The notes under the pieces: generated by a model
The model's database searches: none
What the model was told of the DNA's origin: nothing
The model's input: only the letters and a program-made list of their open reading frames with translations
Shown here: piece by piece, positions 7,011 to 10,721 of the stretch
Layout: the number at the start of each line of letters is the position of its first letter
Numbering within the stretch: the stretch's first letter is position 1
From: an uncultured Ruminococcus sp.
Lineage (GTDB): Bacteria > Bacillota > Clostridia > Oscillospirales > Ruminococcaceae
DNA length: 10,721 nucleotides
Assembly: GCA_900545125.1 (NCBI GenBank)
Contig: UQXS01000074.1
Span: 1 to 10,721 of the forward strand
Direction: 5' to 3'
Program-made: the position numbers and the translations under genes

Positions 7011-7027
7011 CGGTTGACAATCAACCG
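7011..7027. promoter_or_regulatory. Candidate TetR-family operator in the glgB/tetR intergenic region
   Basis: CGGTTGACAATCAACCG is a perfect inverted repeat: 7-bp arms around CAA. It contains the regulator's own -35 box (7014-7019). On the other strand it lies about 9-25 nt downstream of the predicted glgB start. Bound protein there could block the regulator's promoter and obstruct glgB. The dyad is visible; that the neighbouring TetR protein binds it is inferred. Confidence 0.55.
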
Positions 7028-7042
7028 ATTTTTCTGTATAAT
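7014..7042 (+). promoter_or_regulatory. Consensus sigma-A promoter of the tetR-led operon
   Basis: TTGACA (7014-7019) and TATAAT (7037-7042), 17 nt apart, match the sigma-A consensus at all 12 positions. The predicted start is near 7049-7050, leaving a leader of about 90 nt before the ATG at 7141. A full consensus suggests a strong promoter held down by a repressor, in keeping with the dyad over its -35 box. Confidence 0.8.
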
Positions 7043-7071
7043 ATTATATGATAAAAAAAGCATTATTTCAA
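7043..7071 (-). promoter_or_regulatory. Sigma-A promoter of glgB
   Basis: On the minus strand, TTGAAA (7066-7071) and TATAAT (7043-7048) are 17 nt apart. The predicted start is near 7036. The -10 box directly abuts the -10 of the divergent promoter, and together they form the palindrome TATAATATTATA (7037-7048). Two polymerases could not occupy both at once. Confidence 0.75.
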
Positions 7072-7140
7072 TATGCATTTTTAAACTAATGTCTATTATT
7101 TGACTGCCGTCTGAAAATGTCGGAAATCGGAGGAACTTTA

Positions 7141-7674
7141 ATGGATCTCAGAGTGGAAAAAACTAAAAGAAGTATTATAAATTCGTTCCTGGAGCTGCGG
7201 TCGCAGAAAGCTCTGGAAAAAATTACCGTAAAGGAACTTTCCGCCAGAGCGGAGATAAATAAAGCTACTTTTTATCTTCACTATCACGATATTTATGACC
7301 TTTCCGAAACTCTTGAACGTGAAGCGGTGAAGTCCACTCTGGAAGGAATTCAGCACCCCGAGGAACTCTTCCGCAATAACAGACGCTTTATGAAGGAACT
7401 CGGTGACTCGTTCGCTGCAAATGAACAGCTTATAAAAATTCTTTTTGAGGGCAGCCGGAGCGGAAGATTTACAGATCTTTTTGAAGAGGAACTTATGGAT
7501 GTGATTCATAATGTTCATCCGGACTATAGTCCTACGCTGGAAAACCGCATGAAAATGTCATATATGATATACGGAGGATACTATACATATTTCAAATATT
7601 GCAGCTATGGTCTTAAAGCCGTGCTTGATATCATGGAAAAATTTTCCGATGTAATAATTAAACTCTACGACTGA
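7141..7674 (+). CDS. TetR/AcrR-family transcriptional regulator
   Basis: This is a 177-aa, all-helical regulator. The N-terminal DNA-binding domain (about 1-50) reads KTKRSIINSFLELRSQKALEKITVKELSARAEINKATFYLHYHD, with the helix-turn-helix at about 28-48 and the family's typical TFYxHYxD ending. The remaining 125 residues form the ligand-binding and dimer part, rich in aromatics (YMIYGGYYTYFKYCSYG); the ligand is unknown. The ATG at 7141 is chosen because GGAGG lies 7 nt before it, whereas the ATG at 7117 has none. The gene leads an apparent operon with the mechanosensitive channel (13-nt gap), the phosphoesterase and the flavoprotein. It is divergent from glgB, with a 17-bp dyad over its own -35 box. 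Autorepression plus control of glgB is a reasonable inference. Confidence 0.9.
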   Translation: MDLRVEKTKRSIINSFLELRSQKALEKITVKELSARAEINKATFYLHYHDIYDLSETLEREAVKSTLEGIQHPEELFRNNRRFMKELGDSFAANEQLIKILFEGSRSGRFTDLFEEELMDVIHNVHPDYSPTLENRMKMSYMIYGGYYTYFKYCSYGLKAVLDIMEKFSDVIIKLYD

Positions 7675-7687
7675 CGGGGATGATAAA

Positions 7688-8599
7688 ATGAACGAGACAA
7701 CTGCTGCTGTGACAACTATCGCAGAGACTTCTTCCGCAGAAATGACGGAAACAACAAAGGTATCTATTCAGGAACAGGTCACACGGACTGCTTCCATTCT
7801 TGAACGTGCCCTGGAACATTTTAAAAGCGCTGTTCCCTCATTGATAATGGCTCTGCTGGTGCTGATAGTCGGAATCATAATATCACGGCTGATTGCCGGT
7901 CTTGTAAAGCGTACCATGAAGCGTTCCAATATTGACGGTGCGGCAAGAAGCTTTCTTGTTTCATTGGTGCGGATAATGCTCTATATGGTCGTTATTATAA
8001 TGGCTCTGTCGGTGATAAATGTTCCCATGTCGTCAGTGATAACCATATTCGGAGCTGCCGGACTTGCAGTCAGTCTTGCTCTCCAGAACTGTCTTTCAAA
8101 TCTGTGCGGAGGTTTTATTATTTTGTTTTCAAAACCCTTTATCGCAGGGGATATAATAGAAATTGACGGTTCAGTGGGAACTGTAGATGAAATCAGCATT
8201 CTTTATACCAAGATCCGGACTTTTGACGGAAAAGCAGTCTCTATTCCAAACGGCAAGGTCGCCGATGCCAAGATAGTCAACTATACTGCAAGTCCTGACA
8301 GACGTATTGACCTGTGTTTTGATATAGGATACGGCGACGATTACCGGAAGGCAAGAACACTGATTCTGGAAGTTATAGGCGGAAACAAGAAATTTCTTTC
8401 CGATCCCGAACCGATAGTACGCATGACTTCACATGGTGAAAGTGCCGTTTCCATTGATGTGAAAGTTCATGTGCGAAACGAGGATTACGAATCAATGAGA
8501 TATTATCTTCTTGAAGCGGTCAAGGAAAAGTTTGACGCTAACGGTATTGAGATTCCATATAAACAGGTGGATGTACATATTAAGGATGTGGTCTCATGA
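7688..8599 (+). CDS. MscS-family small-conductance mechanosensitive channel
   Basis: This 303-aa inner-membrane channel is expected to release small solutes on hypo-osmotic shock. Three membrane segments are visible: about 51-71 (LIMALLVLIVGIIISRLIA), 88-110, and the pore-lining third helix at about 115-140 (GAAGLAVSLALQNCLSNLCGG). The beta domain then carries the family pattern SKPFIAGDIIEIDGSVGTVDEI and SIPNGK, and a cytoplasmic alpha/beta cage region ends in YKQVDVHIKD. The first 25 residues are unusually Thr/Ser-rich. The start at 7688 lies 13 nt after the tetR stop with a modest GGGGATGAT site; the stop overlaps the next gene's start by 4 nt (ATGA), indicating translational coupling. Length is close to E. 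coli MscS (286 aa), so this is the minimal channel form. Confidence 0.93.
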   Translation: MNETTAAVTTIAETSSAEMTETTKVSIQEQVTRTASILERALEHFKSAVPSLIMALLVLIVGIIISRLIAGLVKRTMKRSNIDGAARSFLVSLVRIMLYMVVIIMALSVINVPMSSVITIFGAAGLAVSLALQNCLSNLCGGFIILFSKPFIAGDIIEIDGSVGTVDEISILYTKIRTFDGKAVSIPNGKVADAKIVNYTASPDRRIDLCFDIGYGDDYRKARTLILEVIGGNKKFLSDPEPIVRMTSHGESAVSIDVKVHVRNEDYESMRYYLLEAVKEKFDANGIEIPYKQVDVHIKDVVS

Positions 8600-9456
8600 A
8601 CGAAGAGGAAAAATCATGCCGGAAACCGTCAAAAGGTAAATACCGATTCAGAAGGCTTTGTCTTTTCCTCATTATCGTTCTGCTGATCTGGTGGTTCAAT
8701 AATTTTACTCTGAAAGTCACTAAAGCGGAAGTAAAATCGGATAAGATTGATTCTCCCGTCAGGATAGCCGTGATAAGCGATCTTCATGTTTCTTCCGTGG
8801 GCATAAGCAGCAAGCGGATAGTCAGGAGGATACGCCGGGAAAATCCCGATATTGTAATGGTTCTCGGCGATATGTACACCACCGGAAGTTCATTGGACAA
8901 AGTGGAGACAGCTGTTGATCTTATAAGAAATATTTCGGATAAAGGCTATCCGGTGTATCTTGTGACCGGTGAACACGATCTTGATCATGACTACATCAAA
9001 GCCGTTGGGGATGCCGGCGCTCATGTCATGAATTACAAGGAGGAACTAATCGAATTGAACGGCAATAAACTGCAGATCATGGGCATTGATAATGTCTTTT
9101 ATTCCGATACATTTGATCTGACCAGTGAATTTACACTCCGTGAGGATTGTTTCAGTATTCTTCTGGCTCATATTCCGAACTATGAGAAATTTTCGTCTTT
9201 CAGAGCGGATCTGACGCTCTGCGCCGATACTCACGGCGAAATGGTTCAGCTGCCTTTTGATCTTGGTCCGGTTTATTCGTCATCTTACGGATGCCTTTTC
9301 CCCCAGCTGACCCTTGACGAGGAAATATACGATAAAGGAATGTTTCCGTATGCAGGCGGAAATATGTTCATAACTTCTGGGATAGGAGTTTCTCCTGCGC
9401 CCATAAGATTTAATAACAGACCGGAAATAGCTGTTATCGACGTTGTTCCGGAGTGA
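8596..9456 (+). CDS. Membrane-anchored calcineurin-like metallophosphoesterase with altered metal-site motifs
   Basis: This 286-aa protein has an N-terminal signal anchor (about 19-36, RRLCLFLIIVLLIWWFNN) after a basic stretch, placing the catalytic domain outside the membrane like YkuE/YaeI-type enzymes. The five phosphoesterase blocks appear in order: ISDLH (D62, H64), LGDMY (D92), TGEHD (125-128), LLAHIPNY (H192) and CADTHGEM (210-216). The family norm is GNHD/E and GHTHGGQ. Here the metal-ligand Asn is Glu (E126) and the first His of GHTH is Asp (D211), so the fold is kept but the site is changed. It may use different metals, have a different activity, or be inactive. The substrate is unknown; relatives act on phospholipid or lipid-linked phosphodiesters. 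It overlaps mscS by 4 nt and ends 11 nt before the flavoprotein. Confidence 0.85.
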   Translation: MNEEEKSCRKPSKGKYRFRRLCLFLIIVLLIWWFNNFTLKVTKAEVKSDKIDSPVRIAVISDLHVSSVGISSKRIVRRIRRENPDIVMVLGDMYTTGSSLDKVETAVDLIRNISDKGYPVYLVTGEHDLDHDYIKAVGDAGAHVMNYKEELIELNGNKLQIMGIDNVFYSDTFDLTSEFTLREDCFSILLAHIPNYEKFSSFRADLTLCADTHGEMVQLPFDLGPVYSSSYGCLFPQLTLDEEIYDKGMFPYAGGNMFITSGIGVSPAPIRFNNRPEIAVIDVVPE

Positions 9457-9467
9457 GGAGATTATAT

Positions 9468-10688
9468 ATGTATACTGATATTGCCGTTATCGGCGGAGGA
9501 GCATCCGGTCTTTCAGCCGCTGTGGGAGCAAAATCGGAAAATCCGGAGCTTTCTGTAACGGTTCTTGAAAAGCTTGACAGGGTAGGAAAAAAACTGCTTG
9601 CCACCGGAAACGGCAGATGCAATCTTAGCAGCAGGAATTTGTCTCCGGAGCATTATCACGGTTCTGTGAGAAACGTAATGGAAATTATAAATTCTTCTTC
9701 GGCAGAGGAATTCTTCAAGACTATGGGAATACCGCTGATTTGTGATAATCAGGGCAGAATGTATCCCTGGAGTGAAAGTGCGGCTTCGGTTCTTAATGCA
9801 CTCAGGCTCAGACTGTCAGATCTGGGAATATCCGGGGAATGCGGATTTGAACTGAAAAAAATCCGGAAGAACGGCGGCAGATTTGTTCTTGGTGCAGCGG
9901 ACGGCAGAACTGTGGAATGCCGGCGTATTATTGCGGCTGCCGGGGGATATGCAGCTCCGCAGTTCGGTACGGACGGTTCTGTTATAAGAATATTCAGGGA
10001 TATGGGTTACAAAATATCGAAACTGTGTCCGGCAGTTGCTCCGCTCAGAGCAGAACCGGACAAACTCAGAGGTCTTAAAGGCGTAAGGATGAAAGGCTCG
10101 GTATCTGCCGTTTCCGGCGGAAAGATCCTGAAAACGGAATACGGAGAGATTCAATTTACCGAAAATTCACTTTCCGGAATCTGCGTGTTTAATCTTGCAC
10201 GATTTTTTAAGGAGCATGAGGGGAATTTTACGCTCCGGCTCGATCTGGCTGCCGATATGGACAAGGCAGAACTTCTGCGATATCTTGAAACGGTAAAAAT
10301 CCAGAGAGCGGAGCATCCCGTGCAGGAGCTGCTTACGGGACTTTTTGCAAAGAATCCGGCTGTATATCTGGTGAAAAATACATTGAAAGTTCCGCTTTCG
10401 GAAAAAATTTCATCGCTGAGCAGAGAAGATCTTGTAAATCTTGCATACAGGATAAAAAATCTTGAATTTGCCGTTGCGGGATGTTCTTCGTGGAACGCCG
10501 CACAGGTCACAGCCGGAGGAATCCACGGGAGCTGCGTTGATGAAAAGCTTCAATCCGTCCGTGATAAGGGACTGTTTTTCTGCGGCGAGATACTCGACGT
10601 TGACGGAGACTGCGGCGGATATAATCTTCAATGGGCATGGTCGTCAGGACTGTGGGCTGGAAAAAATTGCGCATTGTCAATAACTTAA
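9468..10688 (+). CDS. HI0933/BaiN-family FAD-dependent NAD(P)-type oxidoreductase (flavoprotein)
   Basis: This 406-aa cytoplasmic flavoprotein begins with an FAD-binding Rossmann motif: DIAVIGGGASGLSAA (4-18), with the ribose-binding acidic residue in VTVLEK (E34). The family signature GKKLLATGNGRCNLS (40-54) follows. The C-terminal family block TAGGI, then GLFFCGEILDVDGDCGGYNLQWAWSSGLWAG, closes the FAD site. The family includes E. coli YhiN and BaiN, the latter linked to bile-acid dehydroxylation; most members have no proven substrate, so I do not assign one. Length is typical. The ATG at 9468 is chosen because AGGAG sits 7 nt upstream, overlapping the upstream stop region; a GTG at 9453 would place that site inside the gene. 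It is the last visible gene of the tetR-mscS-phosphoesterase operon and is followed at once by a GC-rich palindrome. Confidence 0.92.
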   Translation: MYTDIAVIGGGASGLSAAVGAKSENPELSVTVLEKLDRVGKKLLATGNGRCNLSSRNLSPEHYHGSVRNVMEIINSSSAEEFFKTMGIPLICDNQGRMYPWSESAASVLNALRLRLSDLGISGECGFELKKIRKNGGRFVLGAADGRTVECRRIIAAAGGYAAPQFGTDGSVIRIFRDMGYKISKLCPAVAPLRAEPDKLRGLKGVRMKGSVSAVSGGKILKTEYGEIQFTENSLSGICVFNLARFFKEHEGNFTLRLDLAADMDKAELLRYLETVKIQRAEHPVQELLTGLFAKNPAVYLVKNTLKVPLSEKISSLSREDLVNLAYRIKNLEFAVAGCSSWNAAQVTAGGIHGSCVDEKLQSVRDKGLFFCGEILDVDGDCGGYNLQWAWSSGLWAGKNCALSIT

Positions 10689-10689
10689 A

Positions 10690-10708
10690 GTGGGGACGCC
10701 GTCCCCAC
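10690..10708. repeat. GC-rich perfect palindrome, probable dispersed intergenic repeat
   Basis: GTGGGGAC (10690-10697) and GTCCCCAC (10701-10708) flank GCC as exact inverted repeats, directly after the flavoprotein stop. No T-run follows (ACACCCCTGCC), so it does not fit an intrinsic terminator. Its composition and position recall REP-like repeats between genes of gut Clostridia. The window ends 13 nt later, so its full extent is not visible. Confidence 0.6.
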
Positions 10709-10721
10709 ACCCCTGCCAAAG

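Noticed and set aside
6991..7020. TTG at 7020 as the start of glgB
   Set aside because: The ATG at 6990 has its own AAGGTGA site and gives the family-typical N-terminus; the extension would also read through the operator-like dyad.
10690..10721. GC palindrome after the flavoprotein as an intrinsic terminator
   Set aside because: The stem is followed by ACACCCC rather than a T-run on either strand, so a repeat element fits better.

Overview
The window reads as ordinary chromosomal DNA from a Gram-positive anaerobe of the class Clostridia, most likely a Ruminococcus-like Oscillospiraceae member. The signs are strong Shine-Dalgarno sites, sigma-A-type promoters, a Gly/Asp-tailed class A PBP, a small BofC-type protein and a clostridial-style RmuC. 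The taxon is inferred from gene style; there is no marker gene. No tRNA, rRNA, IS element, phage gene or CRISPR array was seen.

Region 1 (1-4750, minus strand): a tight operon transcribed leftward encodes a bifunctional class A penicillin-binding protein, then a THUMP-domain 23S rRNA methyltransferase with a TTG start, then RmuC, which runs off the left edge. Both junctions leave 9 nt, with the ribosome-binding site touching the upstream stop codon. The operon promoter (TTAACA-17-TATAAT, with an A/T-rich upstream tract) lies in the 200-bp gap at about 4553-4754.

Region 2 (4664-5188, plus strand): a small membrane-anchored protein with a BofC C-terminal-like domain is preceded by a 12-bp-arm inverted repeat. 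It is followed by a long structured terminator that separates it from the convergent glgB.

Region 3 (5188-7080): the glycogen branching enzyme gene glgB (minus) is divergent from a TetR-family regulator (plus). The two sigma-A promoters abut at their -10 boxes, forming a 12-bp palindrome. A 17-bp perfect inverted repeat overlaps the regulator's -35 box and lies just downstream of the predicted glgB start. This looks like a compact two-way switch.

Region 4 (7141-10688, plus strand): tetR, an MscS-type channel, a membrane-anchored metallophosphoesterase and an HI0933/BaiN-type flavoprotein form one apparent operon. The phosphoesterase has two altered metal-ligand positions (GNHD to GEHD, GHTH to ADTH). 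The window ends in a GC-rich palindrome that looks like a dispersed repeat.

Most genes are housekeeping or envelope functions. The points most worth a second look are the divergent promoter/operator architecture, the modified phosphoesterase active site, and an EF-hand-type loop inside the PBP.
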